Shown piece by piece: positions 17,711-25,889 of a stretch of 64,000 nt of DNA. How positions within the stretch are numbered: position 1 is the stretch's first letter; each line of letters begins with the position of its first letter. Source of the stretch: Agarilytica sp033852175 (lineage in GTDB: Bacteria > Pseudomonadota > Gammaproteobacteria > Pseudomonadales > Cellvibrionaceae); assembly GCA_033852175.1 (NCBI GenBank), contig JAWSUY010000042.1, forward strand, positions 62,001-126,000. The letters run 5' to 3'. The position numbers were made by a program, and so were the translations under genes. Below the pieces are notes generated by a model, which saw only the letters and a program-made list of their open reading frames with translations, was not told the origin of the DNA and did no database searches.

Positions 17711-18718
17711 TCAACAGCCTAAAGCAGACGCAAGCACCGCTGAGGATTCACTCAACGCTATTTGGGCCTGAGGAAGTGTGCCGAAATTTAAAAAACCGTG
17801 AAACATATCTGAATAGCAGGAATAACGAACTTGAACGCCACATGACTCTAACTTTTTAGCGTAAGCCTCTCCTTCATCAACGAAAGGGTCATAGCCCGCG
17901 GTCAGTATAAATGCAGGAGGCAATCCACTTAAATCCTCTACAGACAAGACATTGAAACGGGGATCGTCACAATCCTCTTTTGAAATATAATGATGCTGAA
18001 ACCAGTCTAAAGCTTTTTTAGGGATAATGGCTGCGTCTAGCAAGCGCTCACGACTTGGCGACATTTCTGCCGCCGCAGTCCAGGGGTAAATTAAGAGCTG
18101 AAAGACCGGCATTCTTTTACCTTGATCTCGGTTCAATACACAAAGTACTGTCGCTAAATTTGCACCGGCACTATCGCCACCAACGGCCATTTTATCCGGA
18201 TCGAGATCAAACTGGGCCGCATTTTCTGCTAACCAAATAAAACTATCTTGTGCGTCATTCAAGCCGCCAGGAAATCGCGTTTCAGGTGCCAAGCGATATT
18301 CAACAGAAATCACAACCAAACCAGACTGGTGAGCGAGCTGAATACAAACTCGATCATAGCTTTTTACATTTCCAAGACTGAAACCGCCGCCATGGTAAAA
18401 AACTAGCGATGCTCGGCTTTCTTTGTGTTCAGTTTGAGGGGCATATATTCTTGCCGAAATCTCGTTTTGAGAGCCTGGGATCTTAATATCAGTTTGATAA
18501 ACCGAATCAACATTCTCATGCTCAAAAGGGTTGCCGACTGCATCACGCATTGCCCGCACTTCGTGCGGCTCAGACTCTAGCCATGACGGTGCTTTATTGA
18601 TGAGATCAACAAGAACTTGCCCCTCTTTACCAATGCCTCCAGGAGAAACATTAGTATGGTCAAACACCTGAGAGCCAACACGCTCTACGCTAGTAAAATC
18701 ATTATTAACTTTAGTCAT
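17711..18718 (-). CDS. HSL-family alpha/beta hydrolase (esterase), copy 1
   Basis: A 335-residue hormone-sensitive-lipase-type (family IV) esterase with the oxyanion motif YHGGGF, nucleophile motif GGDSAGANLA, Asp in GYDPFVDEG and His in MFHGF. No signal peptide, so it is cytosolic and probably cleaves short acyl esters of imported compounds. It is paralogous to the next upstream gene (18975-20015), with a 256-bp gap between them, and lies 250 bp above gabD on the same strand. Confidence 0.88.
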   Translation of the reverse strand: MTKVNNDFTSVERVGSQVFDHTNVSPGGIGKEGQVLVDLINKAPSWLESEPHEVRAMRDAVGNPFEHENVDSVYQTDIKIPGSQNEISARIYAPQTEHKESRASLVFYHGGGFSLGNVKSYDRVCIQLAHQSGLVVISVEYRLAPETRFPGGLNDAQDSFIWLAENAAQFDLDPDKMAVGGDSAGANLATVLCVLNRDQGKRMPVFQLLIYPWTAAAEMSPSRERLLDAAIIPKKALDWFQHHYISKEDCDDPRFNVLSVEDLSGLPPAFILTAGYDPFVDEGEAYAKKLESCGVQVRYSCYSDMFHGFLNFGTLPQAQIALSESSAVLASALGC

Positions 18719-18974
18719 AGGTTGGGACTTATCAATGGGGTGAGAAGTAATCGTTCGAACATTATCAATAGTACTGAGGATATAGAACTCAGCGCATTGC
18801 TATTCGAGTTAGTCATACAAACGGGGAGGTATAGTGATGATTACAGACGATTCGGTCAAGCCGCTAACAAGTAATTGATAAGAACAACAGCAAAGGTTCT
18901 GAGATAACACAGGTTCAACCAAAAGATTTTAGTTAATGATCCGAAGCAGAAAGCGCGTCAATAAACCATGCTAC

Positions 18975-20015
18975 CTACGCATCTAATACGGCAGACAGAA
19001 TAGCAGCAGATTCAACAACCGCCGCACGAGCCTGCGGCATAACACCGAAGTTATAAAACCCGTGAAAAGTATCGGTATAGCATGAATAACGAACGGGTAC
19101 CCCACTTTCCCTCAGCCTATTGGCAAAGGCTTCGCCTTCATCCATGAGCGGGTCGTAACCCGCGGTTAGCACAAACGCTGGCGGCAAGTGGCTAAGGTCT
19201 TCTGTTTCCATAATATCAAAGCGCGGATCATTCGACATTTCCTCGGAAATATAATGATTATGAAACCACTCAATAACCGGTTTCGGTATAACAGGAGCGT
19301 CGCGCAAACGCTTACGGCTTTCCGTCTGAGAATTGCCCATTGTACTGGGATAAATTAACATCTGCATCGCGGGCATAGGTTTATCTTGGTCACGATTCAG
19401 AACACACGTAACAGCAGCCAAATTCGCGCCCGAACTATCACCTCCAATTGCCATTCTCTCAGCGTCAATTTCAAACTCTTCAGCATGCGCGTACAACCAA
19501 TTGAATGATGCTTGAACATCCAATAACCCACCTGGAAATGGTGTTTCTGGGGCAAGTCGATAATTAACAGAAACAACAACCAAGCCCGAATGATATGCAA
19601 GATGAGCCATCAAACCATCATATAAGTTAATATCACTTAAAACAAAGCCGCCTCCGTGGTAATAAATCAACGCGCCATTTTTTTTCTGTTGATTCGCCTT
19701 GGTTTTATAAATGCGGGACTCTAATATCGTAACGGCGCCAGGTATTTGAATATTCGTCTTCTCAACTTCGTTTATGCCCTCATAATCAAAGGGATTCCCC
19801 GCAGCGGTCCTCATGTCTCTCGCTGCTTGAGGCAACATTTCAGTTATTGAAGGCGCCTGCATGATCAAATCGGCTATTTTCTGAGACTCTGGTGATAGGC
19901 TAGACGCCATTTGACTATAATCGACTACATTGGGGCTTGGACGTAGTACGCTTTGAAAAGCTTCCTCCTGCCTAACTCTCAATGCAATTAATGGCGCTTC
20001 TCGAAAGGTATACAT
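18975..20015 (-). CDS. HSL-family alpha/beta hydrolase (esterase), copy 2
   Basis: A 346-residue paralogue of the preceding esterase. Its triad context is YHGGGFVLSD, GGDSSGANLA, GYDPLMDEG and TFHGFYNFG. The first 35 residues have no counterpart in copy 1, so the true start could be the internal Met at about residue 36; the ATG at 20015 is kept as the longest supported start. No signal peptide. Same-strand tandem placement indicates local duplication. Confidence 0.85.
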   Translation of the reverse strand: MYTFREAPLIALRVRQEEAFQSVLRPSPNVVDYSQMASSLSPESQKIADLIMQAPSITEMLPQAARDMRTAAGNPFDYEGINEVEKTNIQIPGAVTILESRIYKTKANQQKKNGALIYYHGGGFVLSDINLYDGLMAHLAYHSGLVVVSVNYRLAPETPFPGGLLDVQASFNWLYAHAEEFEIDAERMAIGGDSSGANLAAVTCVLNRDQDKPMPAMQMLIYPSTMGNSQTESRKRLRDAPVIPKPVIEWFHNHYISEEMSNDPRFDIMETEDLSHLPPAFVLTAGYDPLMDEGEAFANRLRESGVPVRYSCYTDTFHGFYNFGVMPQARAAVVESAAILSAVLDA

Positions 20016-21060
20016 TCTTTGATGCCTACTAATTTTAACCAGAGCCTCATCACGCCCACCTACGAAAACATTTTGTTTCTGGACGAGATTACACAGCAGC
20101 CGACAGTAACCAGTTTAGAAGCAAATCAAAGTGGCGACTACGTTTCAACTAAATGTACTAAGGAACGAATATTTTTCAAGAGAAGTGCATATAGGTAAAA
20201 TGAATACCTCTATCGTTAGATAAACGATCAATCGGCTTATTCTACTGCCCTCGACAAGCCACTCCACCGCACTAAAATATCGATATTTTAGACTCTAACC
20301 ATTTCAAACAAATAAAAATAAAGGCACCAAGACCCGCAACACGTCAGCAAATACCATATAAGGTAGCGACACTTGAGCTTAGAATGCAGTTTCGCTCAGA
20401 GCTATAATCAGCAATGCAACAATGGCCCAACGTTACCTACATGCTTTACACCGACAATTATATTCTGCAGGCTCACCTTCACGTTAGAAAAACTAAAAAT
20501 CGATTTATCTATTGATCCGCTTTAAGCGCGTTTAAGTAAAATCTGAGATCAACTTTTACCATTGCTGACATTTTTGTGACGCAGCCAACGTACCCTCTCT
20601 ATTTAATTAAGGTAAGAACCTTACGTTAAAGACCGAGCCACTATTCAAAGGCATTACATTGATTTTCAGGCCGCATAACATATATTCATTCGGCGAAGAC
20701 CAAAACGACATTAGGAACTTTCATTTTGGACTCTAAACGAACATTTCATAATACACCTCAATACACTGCATACGCCCTACACACAAACAACGCTGACCAT
20801 CAGCTATGGAAACACTTCCATCAAAAACCGACCAAAGATAAACCAATTTAATCCACATCGATATTTTTCAACAATAGAAATATGCACCATGATTACGCAT
20901 AGTAGATCACTAAGCATGTAACCTCACTTACATATGTCAGCAATATGATTGTTTAGAATAAAAATAGATGAGGATCTAATCAAGATTTGACCTGCAGCAC
21001 AATTCTAATCAAACATATACGCTAGACTAATCGTCCGGCCGTCAGTCGAACACAAGGTTT
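20016..21060. other. About 1 kb with no recognisable gene
   Basis: This AT-rich stretch has stops in all frames and no ORF above about 50 codons with a ribosome site. TAAGGT/ACCTTA around 20611-20626 is a small hairpin. It may hold the promoters for the esterase (leftward) and the second solute-binding gene (rightward), or be decayed sequence. Confidence 0.5.
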
Positions 21061-21822
21061 ATTGATATCACTAGATTAGCCACAACTTTCATATTACCGC
21101 TGCTGTTTGCTATAAATTGGGCCTTCGCGGAAAGCGACTCCACCTCTCCGAACATTCGATATGTTTACCCCGGGCAGGTTGTTCTTTCTGCAGAGGGAGG
21201 TCCGAAATTACAACATATCACTCCCCTAATTGATATCGCGAGCGCACTATTCAAAGAAGCAAACATTCCCTGGAACAGTAAACGGCTACCCGTTTCTCGA
21301 ATGTTTCAAGAGTTAGACGATCAAATAAGTGATTTTTCTATCCTAATCAAATCCCCCCGAATACTCGATTGCTGCGTCACGAGTGTAAAACCCGTTTACA
21401 GTGAGGAGTTACGTGTTTATCACCACCCTAAAAACCAAAACATCTCATCAGTTAATGACTTAACGGGAAAAAGCATTATCACCATACAAGGATATAGTTA
21501 TGGATACCTGCATAGTTTTTTATCCAACGATCTCAATAATTTAACGATTTACACAGCACCAACTCACGCATCAGCCTTTGCAATGCTGAAAGCCAACCGA
21601 GCAAATTATTTAATTGACTATAAAGGAGCTTCTGTAGAAGCACTAATCAACAACCCAATCCCCAACATCTCGTTCGACGTTCTTGAACACTTTAACTTGT
21701 ACCTTGTTCTTAGTAAAAATCATCCGAACGCTCTGTCTTTGATCAAACGTTTAGAAAAAATAGCGAGTAGAGCTGCTAACAGTACAGCCCATCAATTTCC
21801 CACCTTAAACAAAGCAGAATGA
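21061..21822 (+). CDS. Orphan periplasmic solute-binding-like protein, copy 2 (no canonical start)
   Basis: The coding similarity clearly starts before the first in-frame ATG (21301): the frame upstream encodes a signal peptide (LATTFILPLLFAINWAFAES) and IRYVYPGQVVLS, aligned with the paralogues. From the stop at 21028 to 21300 there is no ATG, GTG or TTG in frame, so translation must start at a non-standard codon such as ATT at 21061 (after ACAAGG) or ATC at 21067, or the gene is decaying. The mature part has LIKSPRILDCCVTSVKPV, LTGKSIITIQGYSYGYL and MLKANRANYLIDY. It is closest to the gene at 22261. About 253 residues if started at 21061. Confidence 0.6.
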   Translation: MDITRLATTFILPLLFAINWAFAESDSTSPNIRYVYPGQVVLSAEGGPKLQHITPLIDIASALFKEANIPWNSKRLPVSRMFQELDDQISDFSILIKSPRILDCCVTSVKPVYSEELRVYHHPKNQNISSVNDLTGKSIITIQGYSYGYLHSFLSNDLNNLTIYTAPTHASAFAMLKANRANYLIDYKGASVEALINNPIPNISFDVLEHFNLYLVLSKNHPNALSLIKRLEKIASRAANSTAHQFPTLNKAE

Positions 21823-22260
21823 AATAGGAGTCAAGAATCAATACGCGTTAGAAACACCCTATCTCACAAAGAATACCTACAAGCATATCTCAATCAAAAT
21901 CAATTTCGATCGCCCTCTCAAGCTAACATACCATTATTCACTCGCGATCAACCAAAAACAATTAAGCCGCCAGATCCAGAATTTAACAGTCAATCCTCTT
22001 TAGCAACTAACTTCAGATAAACATGTTTGATTTCACCCTGCAGGGATCATCTTTACAATTATTCGTCTAACTTTATCCAAATTTGTGAAATTGATCTGGA
22101 ATCAATTAGAAAAATGCAGCTTAATTACCCCCTCGCCTATTCACTAAAAGACCCATCGAAAGCTGACATCGAGATTAGAGTGCGCCATTCAACTGCAGTA
22201 AATCCGTACTCTTTAATTACACGAAGGTCTCTTACAAAACCACATAGAACATCACTTAAC
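21823..22260. other. 438-bp gap between solute-binding paralogues
   Basis: No supportable gene. The frame of the downstream gene is open from 22027, but that stretch has no similarity to the paralogues and would put an extension before the signal peptide. Confidence 0.4.
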
Positions 22261-23040
22261 ATGCGTACTAACACACCATTGACACCAACGAACTCACAAA
22301 GACACCTATATTTTGGATTCTTTCTCACCATTGCTCTAACAATAGTCTCAAGTCCGTTCACTGCTGCGAGCAGTCCTGAAAAAATAAACTACGTATATCC
22401 CGATAAAGTCATTTTTAGCGAAACACCCGGGCCAGATGGAAAGGATGGAAATCCTGTTTTACGCCTAGTCTCCGCACTCTTCACTGAAGCCGATATCGCT
22501 TGGGACAGTAAGCAACTTCCTATACCAAGAATGCTGCATAAGCTCAGCAATGAAACCGGCAACTTTTCCATCCTGGTGAAATCGCCTACGATAGAACAGT
22601 GCTGTATTACCAGCGCCAACCCCGTTATTAATGTCGAACTACGCGCTTACCATCAAAACGGTAGGCCCAAAATAAAAAATATCGAAGACTTGGCTGGCAA
22701 AAAAATCATTACCATCAAGGGTTATAGTTATGGACAGCTCCAGTCTTTTTTTATCGACAAAAAGAACAACCTGTCGATCTATGCTGCTTCAACGCATAAA
22801 TCCGCTTTTGCGATGCTCGCAGCAGGACGTGCAGATATAGTTATCGACTACGAAGGTCCATCCATCAACACGCTCAAAATGCACCCGAATAGCGATCTTA
22901 GCTATGCAGTACTGAAAAACTTGAACTTATACTTGGTGATTAATAAAAAGGAGCCCCATGCAAAAATGCTAATCGACCAACTAGCAACCATTGCAAAAAA
23001 TATGGATACGGATTCAATATTAAATTTCCCCAAGGACTGA
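22261..23040 (+). CDS. Orphan periplasmic solute-binding-like protein, copy 3
   Basis: 259 residues from the ATG at 22261, chosen because it directly precedes a signal peptide (FFLTIALTIVSSPFTAASS). The mature protein follows the family pattern: INYVYPDKVIF, LVKSPTIEQCCITSANPV, LAGKKIITIKGYSYGQL, STHKSAFAMLAAGRADIVIDY and LNLYLVINKKEP. It is an SBP_bac_3-like fold without any ABC partner in the window. Copies 2 and 3 are tandem and close, copy 1 lies 10 kb away. Possible roles are ligand sensing or scavenging in the periplasm. It ends at a strong bidirectional terminator. Confidence 0.78.
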   Translation: MRTNTPLTPTNSQRHLYFGFFLTIALTIVSSPFTAASSPEKINYVYPDKVIFSETPGPDGKDGNPVLRLVSALFTEADIAWDSKQLPIPRMLHKLSNETGNFSILVKSPTIEQCCITSANPVINVELRAYHQNGRPKIKNIEDLAGKKIITIKGYSYGQLQSFFIDKKNNLSIYAASTHKSAFAMLAAGRADIVIDYEGPSINTLKMHPNSDLSYAVLKNLNLYLVINKKEPHAKMLIDQLATIAKNMDTDSILNFPKD

Positions 23041-23100
23041 TCGATAGTAACGTAGATTTAAATAACTCAATTAGCCAGAAATCCTGTGAATTCAACATGC

Positions 23101-23137
23101 AAAAAAGCCAAAGAACGTGACGCTCTTTGGCTTTTTT
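23101..23137. terminator. Bidirectional intrinsic terminator
   Basis: AAAAAAGCCAAAGA (23101-23114) pairs with TCTTTGGCTTTTTT (23124-23137) around a 9-base loop. It lies between the convergent solute-binding gene and sohB and has A/T tracts for both directions. Confidence 0.9.
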
Positions 23138-23181
23138 ATCGTTAATCATGATACCGCTAACGCGGTTAAATAAGCCCTACC

Positions 23182-24291
23182 CTAGCTAAAAAACCGGGTA
23201 TTTAGACCTTGCATAACCTTAGAAATCGAACGATCAGCTGCACGTTCAACACTGAGTCCAATTTTTTCAGCGATAGATTTTTTATGTGTAAACTTCAACT
23301 CAAATATATCGGCATCGTCCTTCAAGTCGTACAAATACTGATCTGAAGTATCAATACTATCCACTAGGTTTTTCTCAATTGCTCGAGTACCAAACCAAAT
23401 TTCACCTGTCGCAACGTCGTCTACATCCACTTTATCGCGATTATCAGAAATGAAGTCTTTAAACAGTTCATGCGTGTCCTCTAACTCTTCAACAAACTTC
23501 TGTCGACCTTCATCCGTATTTTCACCAAACATTGTCAGTGTACGTTTGTATTTTCCAGCAGTCACCATCTCGTAATCTACATCATGCTTTTTCAGCAGTC
23601 TATGAAAGTTGGGAAGCTGAGCAACAACACCAATCGACCCTATTATGGCGAAAGGTGCGCAAACAATTTTATGTGCGACGCAAGCCATCATGTATCCGCC
23701 ACTTGCCGCTACTTTATCAACACAAATAGTTAATGGGATATTGTTCGATGTAATTCTGCGCAATTGGCTAGCAGCTAGTCCATAGCTATGCACCATACCG
23801 CCCGCACTTTCGAGGCGAACAACCACTTCATCACACTCTGATCCGATTGTGAGGATCGCTGTAACTATCTCCCTTAATTCTTCAGTAGCAGAAGCTTTGA
23901 TGTCTCCATCAAAATCGACAACATAAACGCGCTTGCGAGTTTCATCAGCCGTTGCCGTCTCAGAGTCATCACCAACATTTGCAGTATCGTCAGACTTTTT
24001 ATCTTTGGCCTTTGCTTTGGCCGCCGCTTTATTTTTCTTTTTCTCTTCTTTATCCCGTTTTTTCTGTTCCTTTTCGGCGAGTTTGAGCTCTTCTTCTGGC
24101 AAAACCATAGATTTGACAATATTGGTCAAATCTTCAAACTTGTCATTAATTTTTGTAATTTCCAAATGCCCCTGGTCGTCACTTTGATTTTTCATCCCTG
24201 CTGACACCACAAGCAATATAATAACGGCAACGGCAATCACAAACGTTATCGTTTTAGCCAAAAATAGGCCGTACTCACTTAAAAATTCCAA
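23182..24291 (-). CDS. sohB: Inner-membrane S49 peptidase SohB
   Basis: A protein of 369 residues, slightly longer than E. coli SohB. One N-terminal helix (about 8-31) anchors it; a very Lys/Ala/Glu-rich linker follows (about 65-120); then the ClpP-like S49 domain, with nucleophile Ser197 in ASGGYMMACVA and the lysine region GKYKRTLTMFGENT carrying the second residue of the Ser-Lys dyad. It acts on membrane-associated peptides at the periplasmic face. The linker is a low-complexity stretch with A-rich codons and may vary between strains. Confidence 0.93.
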   Translation of the reverse strand: MEFLSEYGLFLAKTITFVIAVAVIILLVVSAGMKNQSDDQGHLEITKINDKFEDLTNIVKSMVLPEEELKLAEKEQKKRDKEEKKKNKAAAKAKAKDKKSDDTANVGDDSETATADETRKRVYVVDFDGDIKASATEELREIVTAILTIGSECDEVVVRLESAGGMVHSYGLAASQLRRITSNNIPLTICVDKVAASGGYMMACVAHKIVCAPFAIIGSIGVVAQLPNFHRLLKKHDVDYEMVTAGKYKRTLTMFGENTDEGRQKFVEELEDTHELFKDFISDNRDKVDVDDVATGEIWFGTRAIEKNLVDSIDTSDQYLYDLKDDADIFELKFTHKKSIAEKIGLSVERAADRSISKVMQGLNTRFFS

Positions 24292-24416
24292 GAAACTTTT
24301 CCCCTTTTAAAAAATTAGCATCGTAACAATTCGATACAAAAGTTAAATACAAGCACCTATTAAAAAGTGCTTCAATTACAAACAAACAAGGTGAACAACC
24401 AGTGGCGAAATTTTTG

Positions 24417-25070
24417 TTATTGCCACTGATTAACGGCATCGCGCGCAATACCATTCAACGGCGTCGCAACCAAACCTGAGGCGCTTAATGACACTTGATA
24501 AATCGCCCCATCTTCCATCGGCAAAAACGTTGCACTGCCATAGACCGCATCAAAAACAGGTAAAAAACGCCCGTTCTCTTTCGCCCAATCCCACATATCA
24601 AGCCAGTATTCGCTTTGTGTTAACTGATGGACCGAGCGTTTCTTTCGCCTCTCATCTTCTAGCGAGTAATAACGACCGCTCAGCCGGTCGAGCCTGTACC
24701 CAGGCTTGGTACCGAACATGGCAATCAATCCTCGCCAACGGATGACTCTAGCGTCAATCTGCCATTGCTCGCCATATAGCTCGTAACTGTTTTCAGTGCC
24801 CTCTTCTATATATGAGACTGTGGAGGTAAAAATCTGCTCATCTTGTTTTTGAAAACTAATGGTCAATATTGGTTTATCCGAAAGGATGCGTTGATACGTT
24901 ACCAAATCTAAACCGACAAAAACAAACAGTGCCGCAAACGCTAACAGAGTTAAACCTGCCATTCCCCTCAGCCAACCCAAAATCCAACTAGACCGAAGCA
25001 GTAATCGCCCACAGAAAAATAACGCCAGAAGGGCAAAAAGTATTAGGATTCCGGTAAGTACAGTAAACAT
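24417..25070 (-). CDS. Conserved membrane protein upstream of sohB
   Basis: 217 residues. Two closely spaced hydrophobic helices at the N-terminus (VLTGILILFALLALFFCGRLLL and GMAGLTLLAFAALFVFVGLDLV) are followed by a soluble domain of about 150 residues with mixed strands, containing QWQIDARVIRWRGL and YRLDRLSGRYYSL. Similar proteins next to nudC are sometimes labelled cation/multidrug efflux pump, but nothing here supports a transporter. The start codon follows the nudC stop directly (TAAATG), so it is translationally coupled to nudC. Confidence 0.7.
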   Translation of the reverse strand: MFTVLTGILILFALLALFFCGRLLLRSSWILGWLRGMAGLTLLAFAALFVFVGLDLVTYQRILSDKPILTISFQKQDEQIFTSTVSYIEEGTENSYELYGEQWQIDARVIRWRGLIAMFGTKPGYRLDRLSGRYYSLEDERRKKRSVHQLTQSEYWLDMWDWAKENGRFLPVFDAVYGSATFLPMEDGAIYQVSLSASGLVATPLNGIARDAVNQWQ

Positions 25071-25883
25071 TTAGCCTATAAACTCCTCTACGAAGCCCTG
25101 AATCAATTGTCCCGCGATAGTGCCTAACGGAGCAGAAAGAGGCAAGTTTTCGATATCAAACCACCCCGCCTCAATAATCTCATTCTCATCAATAACAATA
25201 TCCCCTGCTGCATATTCAGCAAAGAAGCCCAACATTAGCTGTCCAGGAAAGGGCCACGGCTGAGAAGAGCGATATTGTATGTTTTTAATGTCTATCCCGA
25301 CTTCTTCTTTCACTTCCCGCGCAAAAGCCTGTTCAGCAGTCTCGCCAGGCTCAACAAACCCGGCCAGCGTTGTAAACACACCTTCAGGAGTGCGGGTACC
25401 ACGGGCCAAGAGACATTCTCTCCCCCGCGTAACCAAGCCAATGACACAGGGAGATATTCTGGGATAACAACGGTTTTCACACTTTAGACAGACCAACGCT
25501 CTGTCGCTTTTCGCCTCTCGTGTGGAGTTACCACAGCGTCCACAAAATTGATGGTCACGATACCAACGAGTTATTTGAAGCGCTCGTCCCGCTAGCTGAA
25601 AATACACATCTGATACAAGGCCTAACTGGCTACGCAGATCTTGCCACTCATAGCCCGTTAGTTCTGGCTCACCTTCCCCACTAAGGAATACAGCCTCGCA
25701 ATGCTGATGATCTAAAGCACCCAAATAATGTTTATGATCACCAGAGCCAAATTGCTCTTGAATCGAAACAGGCAGTGGGCTCCAAGCTTGGCCTTTAGGG
25801 CACAGTAAACGCCCCCGATGGATCATGACAACTAAATCAACTTCTACCCCTGCTACGCGAGATTCAGCAGGTACAAATACCAT
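25071..25883 (-). CDS. nudC: NAD(+) diphosphatase / RNA decapping enzyme NudC
   Basis: A 270-residue Nudix hydrolase. It has a zinc ribbon (CGRCG ... CLKCENRCYPR), the Nudix box (GFVEPGETAEQAFAREVKEEVG) and the NudC-specific SQPWPFP motif. It cleaves NAD(H) to NMN and AMP and removes NAD caps from RNA in the cytosol. It lies 6 bases below the ChpA-like gene and directly above a membrane-protein gene, forming a compact leftward operon. Confidence 0.93.
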   Translation of the reverse strand: MVFVPAESRVAGVEVDLVVMIHRGRLLCPKGQAWSPLPVSIQEQFGSGDHKHYLGALDHQHCEAVFLSGEGEPELTGYEWQDLRSQLGLVSDVYFQLAGRALQITRWYRDHQFCGRCGNSTREAKSDRALVCLKCENRCYPRISPCVIGLVTRGRECLLARGTRTPEGVFTTLAGFVEPGETAEQAFAREVKEEVGIDIKNIQYRSSQPWPFPGQLMLGFFAEYAAGDIVIDENEIIEAGWFDIENLPLSAPLGTIAGQLIQGFVEEFIG

Positions 25884-25889
25884 AAGGCA

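Noticed and set aside
22027..22260. 78-codon upstream extension of the third solute-binding gene
   Set aside because: It precedes a clear signal peptide, has no similarity to the paralogues and no ribosome site.
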